Positions 52,877-62,023 of a stretch of 64,000 bases of DNA are shown here, piece after piece. This DNA is from Streptomyces fulvoviolaceus (GTDB lineage Bacteria > Actinomycetota > Actinomycetes > Streptomycetales > Streptomycetaceae), in contig NZ_JOEY01000002.1 in NCBI RefSeq assembly GCF_000718165.1, positions 248,001-312,000 on the forward strand, in the 5' to 3' direction. How positions within the stretch are numbered: the stretch's first letter is position 1; each line of letters starts with the position of its first letter. Below the pieces are notes generated by a model, which was not told where the DNA came from, made no database searches, and worked only from the letters and a program-made list of their open reading frames with translations. The position numbers were made by a program, and so were the translations under genes.

Positions 52877-53605
52877 CTAGGGCCGTCGCGCGACGAAGAC
52901 GAACTCCCTCCCCGGCCGGTCGGGAGCGTCCCGGACGTCGTCCACGACAAACCCCTGCGCCGCCAACTCCGCCTCGGTCTCCGCCCGTTCGCGGAAACGC
53001 AACGTGGAGTCCGAGGTCAGGACCTCGCCGTCCGCGGTGAAAACGTAGGTCCAGCGGAAGGTCACCAACGGCCCGCTCACCTCGGTCAGTTGGACCCAGG
53101 TCTCGACCGCGCCGACGCCGGGGATCTCCGTCACGCCGTACGACGCCTCCCGGTTCCACTCCTCCCAGGCGCGCCCGGCCGGATCGCGGGTCTCGAAGAC
53201 CAGGCGCCCGCCGGGCCGCAGCGCCGCGTGGGCCGCCCGCAGGGTCTCCCGCCAGGCCTCCGGGTCGACGATCTGCTGGGCGACGTTCGCCGTCATCGTC
53301 ACGAGGTCGACCTGGAGCGGCGGGAGGACGGTCGCATCGCCGTGGACCCAGCGCACCCGCTCGCCGCCGGGCTTGCCCCGGGCCACGTCGAGGGACGCCC
53401 GGGCGGGATCGACGCCGACGACCTCGATCCCCCGGTCGGCCAGCCGGAGCGCGAACACCCCCGTCCCGCAGCCGATGTCCAGCACCCGGCGCGCTCCGAA
53501 CTCCGCCACGAGACGGACGTACGCGTCGAGGTCGCCGCGATCGGGGTCGAGGGGGTCGTAGATCGCGGCGAGCCGCGGGTGCGCGAAGCAGTCGTCGGTG
53601 GTCAT
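52877..53605 (-). CDS. Class I SAM-dependent methyltransferase
   Basis: A 242-residue methyltransferase with motif I RRVLDIGCGTGVFALRLAD, motif II VVGVDPARASLDVA, and acidic post I LVTMTANVAQQI. The N-terminal segment FAHPRLAAIYDPLDPDRGDL is typical of a common actinobacterial small-molecule methyltransferase group. Starts with ATG 53605. Its stop lies 2 bp from the end of the repeat element. Substrate unknown. Confidence 0.85.
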   Translation of the reverse strand: MTTDDCFAHPRLAAIYDPLDPDRGDLDAYVRLVAEFGARRVLDIGCGTGVFALRLADRGIEVVGVDPARASLDVARGKPGGERVRWVHGDATVLPPLQVDLVTMTANVAQQIVDPEAWRETLRAAHAALRPGGRLVFETRDPAGRAWEEWNREASYGVTEIPGVGAVETWVQLTEVSGPLVTFRWTYVFTADGEVLTSDSTLRFRERAETEAELAAQGFVVDDVRDAPDRPGREFVFVARRP

Positions 53606-53663
53606 CGGCGGACGTGTCCTTCCTGGAGGGACCTGGACGGAGCCATGTGCCTCTGCCTCAGTC

Positions 53664-54176
53664 TCAGCCGTACGTCCGCCCTTGGATCCACCCTTCCAGC
53701 ACCGCGAAGTCGGCGTCCGTGAGCCCGTACCGGTGGTCGACGCGGTGCAGCAGCGCCCGCCCGGGGTGCTGAGCCGCCACCCAGGTCCGGTCGACGTCGG
53801 TGATCTCGTCGTCGACCCAGACGAAGGGCCGCCCGGCGGCCCGGGCGACGAGGGGCCGGGTCTTCCAGTGCAGCCCGGCCGACCCGCCGGCGGCGTCGTC
53901 CTCGTCCTCGTCCTCGTCCGGCCAGTCCACGCGGGGCAGTGGGGGCAGCCCGAGCCAGGGCGCCAGGCACGTGTTCGCGTCGTCCATCCAGGTCGTGGCC
54001 CACACCAGCTCGCACCCCAGCGCGGTCAGCCGTGCGCCCAGGGCCGGATCGACGCGGGTCAGCAGCGGATGGCCGACGGCGGCCTCGGGCAGCGCGAAGC
54101 GGGTCTCGTACACCGGGTACGGCCGGGCCGCCCCGAACGGCAGGAGCGTCCCGTCGACGTCGAGGAAGAGAAGCAT
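53664..54176 (-). CDS. HAD-fold protein (YnaB-like phosphatase domain)
   Basis: A 170-residue HAD-superfamily protein with motif I FLDVDGTLLPF (Asp nucleophile), motif II WATTWMDDAN, and motif IV FVWVDDEITDVD. It lacks a sizable cap. A Glu/Asp-rich loop (DEDEDEDDAAGG, about 85-97) is unusual. It probably is a small-substrate phosphatase. Lies between the methyltransferase and RraA genes on the same strand. Confidence 0.82.
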   Translation of the reverse strand: MLLFLDVDGTLLPFGAARPYPVYETRFALPEAAVGHPLLTRVDPALGARLTALGCELVWATTWMDDANTCLAPWLGLPPLPRVDWPDEDEDEDDAAGGSAGLHWKTRPLVARAAGRPFVWVDDEITDVDRTWVAAQHPGRALLHRVDHRYGLTDADFAVLEGWIQGRTYG

Positions 54177-54207
54177 CAGGGATCAGGATGGCCCAGGATG
54201 CCCGCGC

Positions 54208-54846
54208 TCAGCCCTCGAACCCGCCCTCCGCGAGGATCGCGTCGACCCGTGCCCGGTGTGCCGACTCCCACGCGTCCAGGGTCTCGGTGGCCTCCTTGGC
54301 CAGCGTGGCGCGGGCCGCGGTGAGGATCTCCTCGCGGCGGGCGGCGGGGACGGCGACGACGCCTTCCTCGTCGGCCACCACGACATCGCCGGCGTCGACC
54401 CGCACCCCGCCGCAGCGCACCCGACCGCCGAGCGGCCCTACGGCCTTCTTGGCGCCCGGGATCGGGATGACGCCCCGGGCGAACACCGGGAAGCCGACCT
54501 CCCGCACCTCGGCGAGATCGCGGATGACCCCGTCGAGGACGAACGCGGCGATCCCCCGGCGCTGGGCGACCGCGCAGACGTTGCCGCCGGCCAGCGCGTA
54601 GTCGAGGTCGCCCGACTCCACGACGATCACCGAGCCGGGCTCCGCCCGGTGGATCGCCGCGTGCAGCATGAGGTTGTCGCCGGGAGGGCACCGTACGGTG
54701 AACGCCGGCCCGGCGACCCGCGGCACCGGCCCCCACAGCGGCCTGATCCCGATGTCCATGACCCGTTCGCGGCCCAGCAGATCGGCCAGGGTGGTCGTGG
54801 GGATGTCCAGAAAGGGGCTGTCCAGAAACTCGGTGGTCTCGATCAT
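54208..54846 (-). CDS. RraA family protein (HMG/CHA aldolase-like)
   Basis: A 212-residue RraA/MenG-like protein. Core: DNLMLHAAIHRAEPGSVIVVESG and FVLDGVIRDLAEVREVGFPVF (G-x20-R-D motif of the family aldolase site). Residues fit HMG/4-hydroxy-4-methyl-2-oxoglutarate aldolase activity; some members only inhibit RNase E. Start ATG 54846. Immediately adjacent HAD gene suggests an operon. Confidence 0.88.
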   Translation of the reverse strand: MIETTEFLDSPFLDIPTTTLADLLGRERVMDIGIRPLWGPVPRVAGPAFTVRCPPGDNLMLHAAIHRAEPGSVIVVESGDLDYALAGGNVCAVAQRRGIAAFVLDGVIRDLAEVREVGFPVFARGVIPIPGAKKAVGPLGGRVRCGGVRVDAGDVVVADEEGVVAVPAARREEILTAARATLAKEATETLDAWESAHRARVDAILAEGGFEG

Positions 54847-55004
54847 GCCGACGAAGCTACCGTGCGTGCCATGACTGCCGGGTCGGCCTTGTGCCGTGAG
54901 CGAGTTGGGTGCCCGGCCTCTGAGTGAGGCCAGGGCGGGCCAGAAGCCCGCCCCTTTCTCTCCGCCTTCGCCTCCATGAAGACCAGCGAGAGAGAGAAGA
55001 GAGA

Positions 55005-55856
55005 GTGCCCAACCCCATCCACCAGTTCAACCAACAGATCATCGACGAGTTCCGGGCGAACCACGGCAAGGTCGGCGGCCCCTTCGAAGGCGGCCGCCTG
55101 ATCCTCCTGACCACCACCGGCGCCCGCACCGGCACCCCGCACACCACCCCCGTCGGCTACCTCAACGACGGCGGCGACCGCATCCTCGTCATCGCCTCGG
55201 CAGGCGGCTCGCCCCGGCACCCGGACTGGTACCGGAATCTCGCCGCACATCCCCAAGTCACCGTGGAGAGCGGGGCGTTCACCTATGAGGCCGAAGCCGT
55301 CGTCCTGCGCGGCGAGGAACGGGACCGGGCCTTCGCACGGGCGGTCGAGACGGACCCCGGCTGGGCGGCGTACCAGGAGAAGACGGACCGGATCATCCCG
55401 GTGGTCGCCCTGCACGAGATCGCCCGGCCGGGCCCGCCGAACGTCAACGCCTCCTCGCCGGGCGAGGGCCTCAAGGTCATCCACGACGCGTTCCGTCGCG
55501 AACTCGCCCTGATCCGCAAGGAGATGGCCACCTTCGAGAAGGGCTCCACCACCCTCGGTGCCCAACTCCGCGTCAACTGCCTGACCTTCTGCCAGGGCCT
55601 GCACAACCACCACACCGGCGAGGACATGGGCATCTTCCCGTTCCTGGCCGACCGACACCCGGAGTCGGCCCCGGCCATCGACCGGCTGCGCACCGAGCAC
55701 GAGCGAATCGCGGCGTTGGTCGAGGAGTTGCGCAGCGCGCTCTCCGGCACGGACCCCGCCTCGGTACGCACGGAGGTCGACCGCCTGACAGCGGAACTCG
55801 AAGCCCATCTGACGTACGAGGAAGAGCAGTTGATCCCCCTCCTCGGCGGCGCCTGA
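55005..55856 (+). CDS. F420-type nitroreductase domain fused to hemerythrin HHE domain
   Basis: A 283-residue fusion. The N-terminal Ddn-like domain (1-140) has LLTTTGARTGTPHTTPVGYL and HPDWYRNLAAHPQVTVESG, the hallmark of F420-dependent nitroreductase-like enzymes of actinobacteria. The C-terminal domain (155-283) is hemerythrin HHE: candidate iron ligands His160, the His/Glu cluster LHNHHTGEDMGIFPFL (His200, His203, Glu206), His232 and the His268/Glu272 pair. GTG 55005 follows GAGAGAGAAGAGA. A single polypeptide could couple flavin/F420 redox to a di-iron sensor. Confidence 0.88.
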   Translation: MPNPIHQFNQQIIDEFRANHGKVGGPFEGGRLILLTTTGARTGTPHTTPVGYLNDGGDRILVIASAGGSPRHPDWYRNLAAHPQVTVESGAFTYEAEAVVLRGEERDRAFARAVETDPGWAAYQEKTDRIIPVVALHEIARPGPPNVNASSPGEGLKVIHDAFRRELALIRKEMATFEKGSTTLGAQLRVNCLTFCQGLHNHHTGEDMGIFPFLADRHPESAPAIDRLRTEHERIAALVEELRSALSGTDPASVRTEVDRLTAELEAHLTYEEEQLIPLLGGA

Positions 55857-55881
55857 CCGACCCCGACGGGCGGCCGTGGCA

Positions 55882-57960
55882 CTAGAACGGCAACGGCCGC
55901 CCGTGCACCACCTCCAGCCGTGACACCGCCCGGGTCAGTACGACGTACAGCCGGTGCAGCCCGCGTTCCTCGGCCTCCGCGATCGCGGCCGGTTCCACGG
56001 CGACGACATGGTCGTACTCGAGCCCTTTGACGACACTCGCCGGTACGACGGCCACGCGCGCCCCCAGCTCCTGCGGACCGGCCGCCGAGATCCCGGCCGC
56101 GTCGAGGGCCTCCCGCACACGGGGCACGTCCGCATCGGCCGCGACGACCCCGACGGAACCTTCGTGCTCCAACGCGTCCCGTACGGCGCCCACGACCGCG
56201 GCCGACAGATCATCCACCGCCTCCCGGATCCTCAACTCCCCGTCCCCGCGCAGGGAATGACCCGCCGGGACGTCCACGTCCAGCCGTTCCAGCAGCCGGT
56301 TGGCGAGCGCGACGACGGCCCGCGGCACGCGGAACCCGATGGTCAGCGGTACGACGGTCGCGTCCGGCTTCCCCAGGTGGCTCAGGGAGGTCTCCCACGA
56401 CCGGGCGGCCCAGGGCGTGGTCCCCTGCGCCAGGTCGCCGAGGACGGTGAGCGACCCGAACCGGGCCCGGCGGGCGATCGCCCGGCACTCCATCGGGGAC
56501 AGGTCCTGCGCCTCGTCGACGACGAGATGGCCGTAGCCCTCGGGATGTTCGACGAGCCCGGCGACCTCGTCGAGAAGCACGAGATCGGCGGCCGACCAGC
56601 GCGCCGACTTCCACGACCGCGGCGGCCGGGCCCACAGCACCGCCCGCTGCTCGTCGTCGTCCAGCAGCCCGTCGGCGGCGACCGCCAACACCTCCTGGTC
56701 GGTGAGGAGTTCGGCCACGACCTCCTCGGGTCGCACTCGCGGCCACACGGCGTCGAGATACGCCCCGATCACCCGCGACCGCGAAACCTTCTGCACCCAC
56801 GCGTTGCTCTGCGGCCCGGCTCTCCGCTCGGCCTGCATCTGCAGGTTCCGCACCACCCGACTGCGCACCCGCTCCCGCCCGACGCCGTACGGCGGTTCCT
56901 CGGCCCGTACGTCCGCCACGATCCGCGCGAGCTCGCCGACGCGCACCCTCCAGCGGTACGAACCGTCCGCAATCTCAAGGGAGTTGGGAGGGTCGGCCGA
57001 CACGCGCGCGTACAGCGCCCGCCGCAGCACCTCCGCCATCCGGGCATCGTGCTTGAGCACGGCGCCGCGCTCCCCGTCCGTCCCCGTGACCGGATGCCGG
57101 GCGATCTCCTCCGCGAGGGTCGACTGCCGCACACCACTCTCACCGAGCGCCGGCAGCACCTCCGCGATGTAGGAGAGGAAGGTGCGGTTGGGCCCGAGGA
57201 TCAGCAGTCCGCCGCGCCGGATGCGCTGCGGGTGGGTGTAGAGGAGATAGGCGGCCCGGTGCAGCCCGACGGCGGTCTTGCCGGTGCCCGGGGCCCCCTG
57301 CACACAGACGGAAACGGCGAGGTCGCCCCGTACGAGATCATCCTGCTCGGGCTGGATGGTCGCGGCGATGTCCCGCATGGGCCCGACGCGGGGCCGTTCG
57401 ATCTCACGGGTGACGATGTCGCTGACCTGCGCAATCCCGCCGTCCTGGCTGTCCTGGCCGCCCTGCGGAATCCTTCCGTCCTGGAGGTACTCGTCCTCCA
57501 GCCCGGTGAGGTCGGCAGAGTCCCCCTTGCTCCCCGGCGCCCACCCGAACCGCCGCCGCACGGCGACGCCCTGCGGGTCACTGGCGATCGCCTGATAGAA
57601 GGCCCTGGAGACGGGCGCGCGCCAGTCGACGACGAGGGGCGGGGCAGCGGGATGCTCACTGATCCGCAGCCGCCCGAGGTGGTACCGCTGCCCGGCATGT
57701 TCACCTTCCGCGAAGCCCAACTTGCCGAAGAACAACGGCCCTTCGGGCAGTTCCCGGAACTCCTTGGCCTTGGTTCGAAGCTGATAGCCCAGCACTTCGG
57801 CATCGGCACCGGAGGCGGAGACGTCCTCACCGACGACGACCTGCTCCTGGGCGCCGTCGACCATGGCGGCGAGGGCGGCGCGGCAGCGGTCGTGGTGGGC
57901 GCGGTCACGGTGGAGCGCTTCCTGGAGCGATTCCTGCCGGGCAGAGTCGGGCGAGGTCAT
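55882..57960 (-). CDS. HelD/HelR-like RNA polymerase-associated ATPase
   Basis: A 692-residue UvrD-like ATPase. An N-terminal coiled coil (1-75), which enters the RNA polymerase secondary channel in HelD proteins, precedes Walker A GAPGTGKT (222-229), Walker B LVVDEAQDLSP, and helicase motifs near the end (GLHRLYVVLTRAV). HelR-type members in Streptomyces recycle stalled RNA polymerase and confer rifamycin tolerance. A Gln/Asp/Gly-rich insert (about 160-178) looks like a degenerate repeat. No rifamycin-associated palindrome was recognised upstream, so regulation is unclear. Confidence 0.88.
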   Translation of the reverse strand: MTSPDSARQESLQEALHRDRAHHDRCRAALAAMVDGAQEQVVVGEDVSASGADAEVLGYQLRTKAKEFRELPEGPLFFGKLGFAEGEHAGQRYHLGRLRISEHPAAPPLVVDWRAPVSRAFYQAIASDPQGVAVRRRFGWAPGSKGDSADLTGLEDEYLQDGRIPQGGQDSQDGGIAQVSDIVTREIERPRVGPMRDIAATIQPEQDDLVRGDLAVSVCVQGAPGTGKTAVGLHRAAYLLYTHPQRIRRGGLLILGPNRTFLSYIAEVLPALGESGVRQSTLAEEIARHPVTGTDGERGAVLKHDARMAEVLRRALYARVSADPPNSLEIADGSYRWRVRVGELARIVADVRAEEPPYGVGRERVRSRVVRNLQMQAERRAGPQSNAWVQKVSRSRVIGAYLDAVWPRVRPEEVVAELLTDQEVLAVAADGLLDDDEQRAVLWARPPRSWKSARWSAADLVLLDEVAGLVEHPEGYGHLVVDEAQDLSPMECRAIARRARFGSLTVLGDLAQGTTPWAARSWETSLSHLGKPDATVVPLTIGFRVPRAVVALANRLLERLDVDVPAGHSLRGDGELRIREAVDDLSAAVVGAVRDALEHEGSVGVVAADADVPRVREALDAAGISAAGPQELGARVAVVPASVVKGLEYDHVVAVEPAAIAEAEERGLHRLYVVLTRAVSRLEVVHGRPLPF

Positions 57961-58017
57961 TCCACCGAGAGTACCGGAATAACGTAACCGAGTTAAATTC
58001 TTTACTCAGTCGCACGG

Positions 58018-58626
58018 CTAGGCAAGATGCGGCAACCCACGCACCAGCAGCCCGAACGCCCTCTCCGCCGCCGCCACCGCATCAGCCCGCACATCCGCCA
58101 CCCGCTCCCCGTCCGCGATCCGCCGCCAGTTCTCCATCGCGAGAATCCGCCGTACGGCGATGAGCTGCCCGGCGGCCAGCCGTGCGTCCAGGTCACCGCC
58201 GAGCGCCTCGGCGAGCGCGGATTCCTGCCGTTCGAGGTGCGCGTACGTCCGGGCGACCAGGGCGGGAGTGCCGTAGAGCAGCGAGTGGAAGGCGAGCACG
58301 GCGGGGTGGTCGTTCAGCCCGGTGACGGGGTCGTTCTGCTCCAGCCCGTCGAGGAAGTGCCGCCTCAGGGCTGCGAGGGGCGAGACCTTCGCCTGGGCCA
58401 CGACCCGCGCCGCCTCGTCCTCGTGATCGGCGATCCGGTACAGCACGAGGTCCTCCTTGGCCGGGAAGTACCGGAAGAGGGTCGGCTTCGAGATCTCCGC
58501 GGCGGCGGCGACCTCGGCGACGGAGACGGCGTCGAAGCCCTTCTCCAGGAAGAGCCGGATGGCGATCCCTGACACCGTCTCGTACATCCGCTGCTTCTTG
58601 CGCTCACGCAGGCCGATCTCGTCCAT
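58018..58626 (-). CDS. TetR family regulator
   Basis: A 202-residue TetR protein. DNA-binding helices: IAIRLFLEKGFDAVSVAEVAAAAEISKPTLFRYFPAKEDL (residues 22-62, recognition element SKPTLFRYF). The ligand domain is helical (PLAALRRHFLDGLEQ...). It is divergent from the quinone oxidoreductase at 58720 and is the natural candidate to control it, together with the palindrome between them. ATG 58626. Confidence 0.9.
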   Translation of the reverse strand: MDEIGLRERKKQRMYETVSGIAIRLFLEKGFDAVSVAEVAAAAEISKPTLFRYFPAKEDLVLYRIADHEDEAARVVAQAKVSPLAALRRHFLDGLEQNDPVTGLNDHPAVLAFHSLLYGTPALVARTYAHLERQESALAEALGGDLDARLAAGQLIAVRRILAMENWRRIADGERVADVRADAVAAAERAFGLLVRGLPHLA

Positions 58627-58649
58627 GGCGGTGAGCCTACGGCCGCCGC

Positions 58650-58680
58650 TTGACCTCAACCGCTGTTGAGGTCGAAGACT
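58650..58680 (+). promoter_or_regulatory. SoxR-box-like promoter ahead of quinone oxidoreductase
   Basis: Palindrome GACCTCAAC-CGCT-GTTGAGGTC (58652-58673) whose inner 18 bp CCTCAACCGCTGTTGAGG match the SoxR-box layout (CCTCAA-N6-TTGAGG). It lies inside a promoter-like -35 TTGACC (58650) and -10 AAGACT (58675) with 19-bp spacer, the long spacing used by MerR-family activators. Confidence 0.8.
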
Positions 58681-58719
58681 GCATGCACGCGCATCATTTT
58701 CGACAGGTGGGGGCATGCC

Positions 58720-59682
58720 ATGCGAGCAGCACAGGTCCAGGAATTCGGCGGCCCGGAGGTCCTGACCCCGGTGAACCTCCCCGACCCGGCCCCGGGTCCG
58801 GGCGAGGTGCTGATCGACGTCGCCTACGCCGACACGATCTTCGTAGAGACCCAGATACGGTCCGGCTGGGGCCGCGACTACTTCCCCGTGACCCCGCCCT
58901 ACGTCCCCGGAGGCGGCGTCTCCGGCGCGGTCACCGCCCTCGGTCCGGACGTCCCCGGGGAGTGGCTCGGCCGCCGGGTCGTGTCCTTCGTGGCGGGCAG
59001 CTACGCGTCCCGGGCGGTCGCATCGACCGACGCCCTGACGGCCGTACCGGACGACCTGGACCTGTTGCCGGCGGCAGCTCTGGTGCATGACGGGGTGACG
59101 GCGGCGGGCGTCCTGGAACTGACGGCGGTGGCGCCGGGCGACCGCGTCCTCATCCTCGGGGCGTCGGGGGGTATGGGCACGCTGCTGGTCCAATTGGCCC
59201 GGTCGCGGGGGGCGCGGGTGGTGGCCGCGGCCCGTGGCCCCGAAAAGCAGGCGTTGGTACGGGAGTTGGGAGCCCACGCGACCATCGACCCCACCCCCGC
59301 CGACTGGCCGGAACAGGCCCGCGCGGCCCTGGGCGGCGCCGCCGACGTGGTCCTGGACGGCGTCGGCGGCCAACTCGGCACTGCCGCCTTCCCGTTGGCC
59401 GCCGACGGCGGCCGCTTCTCGGCCCACGGAGCCCCGTCCGGCGGCTTCGCCACCCTGGACACCGGGGAGGCCGACCGACGGGGCATCAAGCTGTTCGGCA
59501 TCAGCGACGTGCAGTTCGGCCCCGCCGACCTCAGCCGCCTGACGACGTACGCCCTCGGAGAGGCGGCGGAGGGGCGGCTGCGGCCGGTGGTGGGAGGGGT
59601 GTTTCCGCTGGGGCGGGCGGATGAGGCGCATGCGGTGATTGAGGGGCGGGGGGTGGTGGGGAAGGTGGTGCTGGAGGTGTGA
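58720..59682 (+). CDS. Quinone oxidoreductase, candidate SoxR-regulated
   Basis: A 320-residue MDR-family QOR with GroES-like start (RAAQVQEFGGPEVLTPVNLP), PYVPGGGVSGAVTALGPDV, and Rossmann motif LILGASGGMGTLLVQLARSRGA. No zinc-binding cysteines. Similar to the S. coelicolor quinone oxidoreductase of the SoxR regulon (as I recall, SCO4266). It probably reduces redox-cycling quinones such as actinorhodin-like pigments. ATG 58720 is preceded by AGGTGGGGGC. Confidence 0.9.
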   Translation: MRAAQVQEFGGPEVLTPVNLPDPAPGPGEVLIDVAYADTIFVETQIRSGWGRDYFPVTPPYVPGGGVSGAVTALGPDVPGEWLGRRVVSFVAGSYASRAVASTDALTAVPDDLDLLPAAALVHDGVTAAGVLELTAVAPGDRVLILGASGGMGTLLVQLARSRGARVVAAARGPEKQALVRELGAHATIDPTPADWPEQARAALGGAADVVLDGVGGQLGTAAFPLAADGGRFSAHGAPSGGFATLDTGEADRRGIKLFGISDVQFGPADLSRLTTYALGEAAEGRLRPVVGGVFPLGRADEAHAVIEGRGVVGKVVLEV

Positions 59683-59776
59683 ACGGGCCATCGGGCCACC
59701 CGGCGGCACCAGCCGCGGGCCGACCCGCTCACCCGACAGGACTGTCCCTCCCTCCCCCGAGGGCGCCGTGGTCTCC

Positions 59777-62023
59777 CTACGCCAACGCGCGGGCAAGGTA
59801 CGGGTTGGCCTTCGGGCGGACGGACAGGCCGAGGGAGCCGGTGGCTGCCGCCAGGGTCATCGCGTACGAGTCCACGGCACGGCGGACGTTGGGGGCGTCC
59901 AGGCTGGCTCCGGTGGCCAGACGGTCGAGGTCGACGTAGGCGGACCGCACGATCTCGATCCACCGGTAGACCCGCCAGTCCTTCTCCCAGTCGCGCGTGT
60001 GCTTCGGCTCCAGCCACTTCGCCCACCGGCGGAACAGACGCTCGCGGATCTCCGGCCGGGTCGGGGTCAGGTGCATGTGCCGGACCAGGTCGTAGAGCGG
60101 ATCACCGACCAGGGCCATCTCCCAGTCGATGACGGTCAGCGCGAGGGCGTCCTTGCGGCGGATCAGGTTCCAGGGGTTCAGGTCGCCGTGCAGCAGGGCC
60201 GGAGCTCGGTGGCTCACCTTGTGCCGGGACAGGATCTCCTTCAGCCGCTCGGCGTCGGGCAGGCCGAGGAACCGGGCCAGCTGCTGCGACTCCTTCGGCA
60301 GTTCGCCTACCAGCGCGACGAGTTGGTCGCTCAGCCAGCCGTAGAAGGGCGTGTCCTCTTCCGCGGACGGGTCGACCTCCTTGTACTTGACGTCCGTCAG
60401 GGCGGCGAGCTGGGCGACGAGCCCGTCCGCCTCGTGCGGCAGCAGGCCGTGCACGGGGTGGTCGGGCTTCTGGTCCGTGTTGTCCGGGCCTTCGTAGGTG
60501 TGAACCGCGAAACGGTCCTTCGAATGGCTCACGCCCAGGGCGAGGACCCGCGGTGCGGCCACTTCCACCTTGGACCGCTCGATCGCCGCGAGCACGTTGT
60601 GCTCGCTGAGGAAACTGCGCTCGCGGCGACAGACCTCCGTCACCTTGCGCCGCACCACTACGGGGAAGCGGACACCCGGCACCCGGACCACCGAATTGAG
60701 GTGGGCCGTGCCCTTGAACACCCGGCTGGCCGGTGCCGCGCCCTCCAGGAAGAGAGCGTCGGCCACGGCCGAGTGGGGGAAGTCGGGTCGCTCCGCGACG
60801 CGCCCGTCCGGCTGCCAGTCGATCGCCCCTACCGCCGTGCGCTGCGGTGTACCGCAGCCGGCGCGACGGGACGCCCTCCACCGGAACAGGATTCGCTCGA
60901 TCTCCGCCTCGCTCGCCACGTTCCGCAGCCGGAGCGGCTCCGCCGCCGCCTCCAGGGCCCTGCGAACGGCCGCGGTGGCCTCGTCCAGGCTCTTCTGGTC
61001 GAAGGACTTCTCCAGGGACTTCGCGGCGCGCATCACGTCCGGATAGACGGACTGGGCCCGCTCGAAGGCGACGTAGTGGCGCAGGTCCTTGTCGACGCCG
61101 TTGACGGCAGCGGGGCGAACGCCCCACATGGCGTCCGCCCACGACTCGATGACCTCGCCCCTCTGATGGGACGGGTACTGCATCCGGACCAGGTGTGTCG
61201 CGAGGTCGTGCAGAGGATCGCCGTAGGTCGCCAGTTCCCAGTCGACGCAGATGAGGGGCGGATCACCGCCGTACGACATGATCACGTTGTCGCGGTGCAG
61301 GTCGGCGTGGAGCAGACTGTAGGGCCGTCGCGTCATGGCGGGCACCTGTTCCGCCAGCCGGACCAGAGCGTCCTCAGGGATGCCGAGTGCCGCGAACAGG
61401 CCTCCGAAATAAGGCCAGTTGGGCTTTCGGATCTGCAGGTCCGCCGTACGCGCCAGCGTTTTCAGGAAGCCCTGACTGTCCGTGTGGTTGGTCGGCCAGA
61501 ACGGTGGCAGGGGCGGTAGGGCCCCTCTGCGCACCTGGGCCGTTTCGGCGAGGAGGCCGGCCAGCGCCTTCATCAGGAGGGTGTCGACGGGCTTGCCGTT
61601 CCCGCAGACGCTGGACAGCGGGACGCCTTCCACATAGCTGTGGATGGCGAAGCCGTCCCCTTCGACCAGGCACTCCGGCACATTGGGCAGGACGCCTTTG
61701 ATGGCCCGGAGGATCTCCGCCTCGTTCTGCCAGGTCCTGATCACCACGGGCAGCGCCTCGGCCCGCCGGACCCGCACGGTCACGGAAGTATCGGGATCTC
61801 GCCCGACCAGACGCGCGAGGGGTTCCGTCAGCGGCAGCACGTAGTTCTGGTTGTGAAATCCACCGCTCGCCTGCCCTAACTCCGCGGCACGTCTGACGAA
61901 CGCCTCATGGACGGCGTTGGGCCTGTCATTGGTGGCGCGCCCCCCGGGCTTGATACGGGGGACAAGCGGTGTGGCCACTGGCCGCTCCGGGTAGTGGAAG
62001 GGAACAGGCGGGGCAACGCCCAT
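59777..62023 (-). CDS. Double APH-fold phosphotransferase
   Basis: A 748-residue protein with two complete aminoglycoside-phosphotransferase-fold units. First: nucleotide strand VVIRTW (93-98), catalytic loop HADLHRDNVI (239-248), metal motif ICVDWELATYGDP (258-270). Second: VVVRRK (455-460), loop HGDLNPWNLI (612-621), and IDWEMALVGDP (632-642). Both cores retain the catalytic Asp and Asn. It lacks membrane segments. Substrate unknown. Located downstream of the GntR regulator on the same strand, 518 bp away. The ATG 62023 sits 9 nt after a TAGAAC -10-like box, so its mRNA may be leaderless. Confidence 0.88.
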   Translation of the reverse strand: MGVAPPVPFHYPERPVATPLVPRIKPGGRATNDRPNAVHEAFVRRAAELGQASGGFHNQNYVLPLTEPLARLVGRDPDTSVTVRVRRAEALPVVIRTWQNEAEILRAIKGVLPNVPECLVEGDGFAIHSYVEGVPLSSVCGNGKPVDTLLMKALAGLLAETAQVRRGALPPLPPFWPTNHTDSQGFLKTLARTADLQIRKPNWPYFGGLFAALGIPEDALVRLAEQVPAMTRRPYSLLHADLHRDNVIMSYGGDPPLICVDWELATYGDPLHDLATHLVRMQYPSHQRGEVIESWADAMWGVRPAAVNGVDKDLRHYVAFERAQSVYPDVMRAAKSLEKSFDQKSLDEATAAVRRALEAAAEPLRLRNVASEAEIERILFRWRASRRAGCGTPQRTAVGAIDWQPDGRVAERPDFPHSAVADALFLEGAAPASRVFKGTAHLNSVVRVPGVRFPVVVRRKVTEVCRRERSFLSEHNVLAAIERSKVEVAAPRVLALGVSHSKDRFAVHTYEGPDNTDQKPDHPVHGLLPHEADGLVAQLAALTDVKYKEVDPSAEEDTPFYGWLSDQLVALVGELPKESQQLARFLGLPDAERLKEILSRHKVSHRAPALLHGDLNPWNLIRRKDALALTVIDWEMALVGDPLYDLVRHMHLTPTRPEIRERLFRRWAKWLEPKHTRDWEKDWRVYRWIEIVRSAYVDLDRLATGASLDAPNVRRAVDSYAMTLAAATGSLGLSVRPKANPYLARALA

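Noticed and set aside
57961..58017. Rifamycin-associated palindrome upstream of the HelD/HelR-like gene
   Set aside because: The 57 bp to the next gene show no long palindrome, so induction by rifamycin cannot be supported from sequence.
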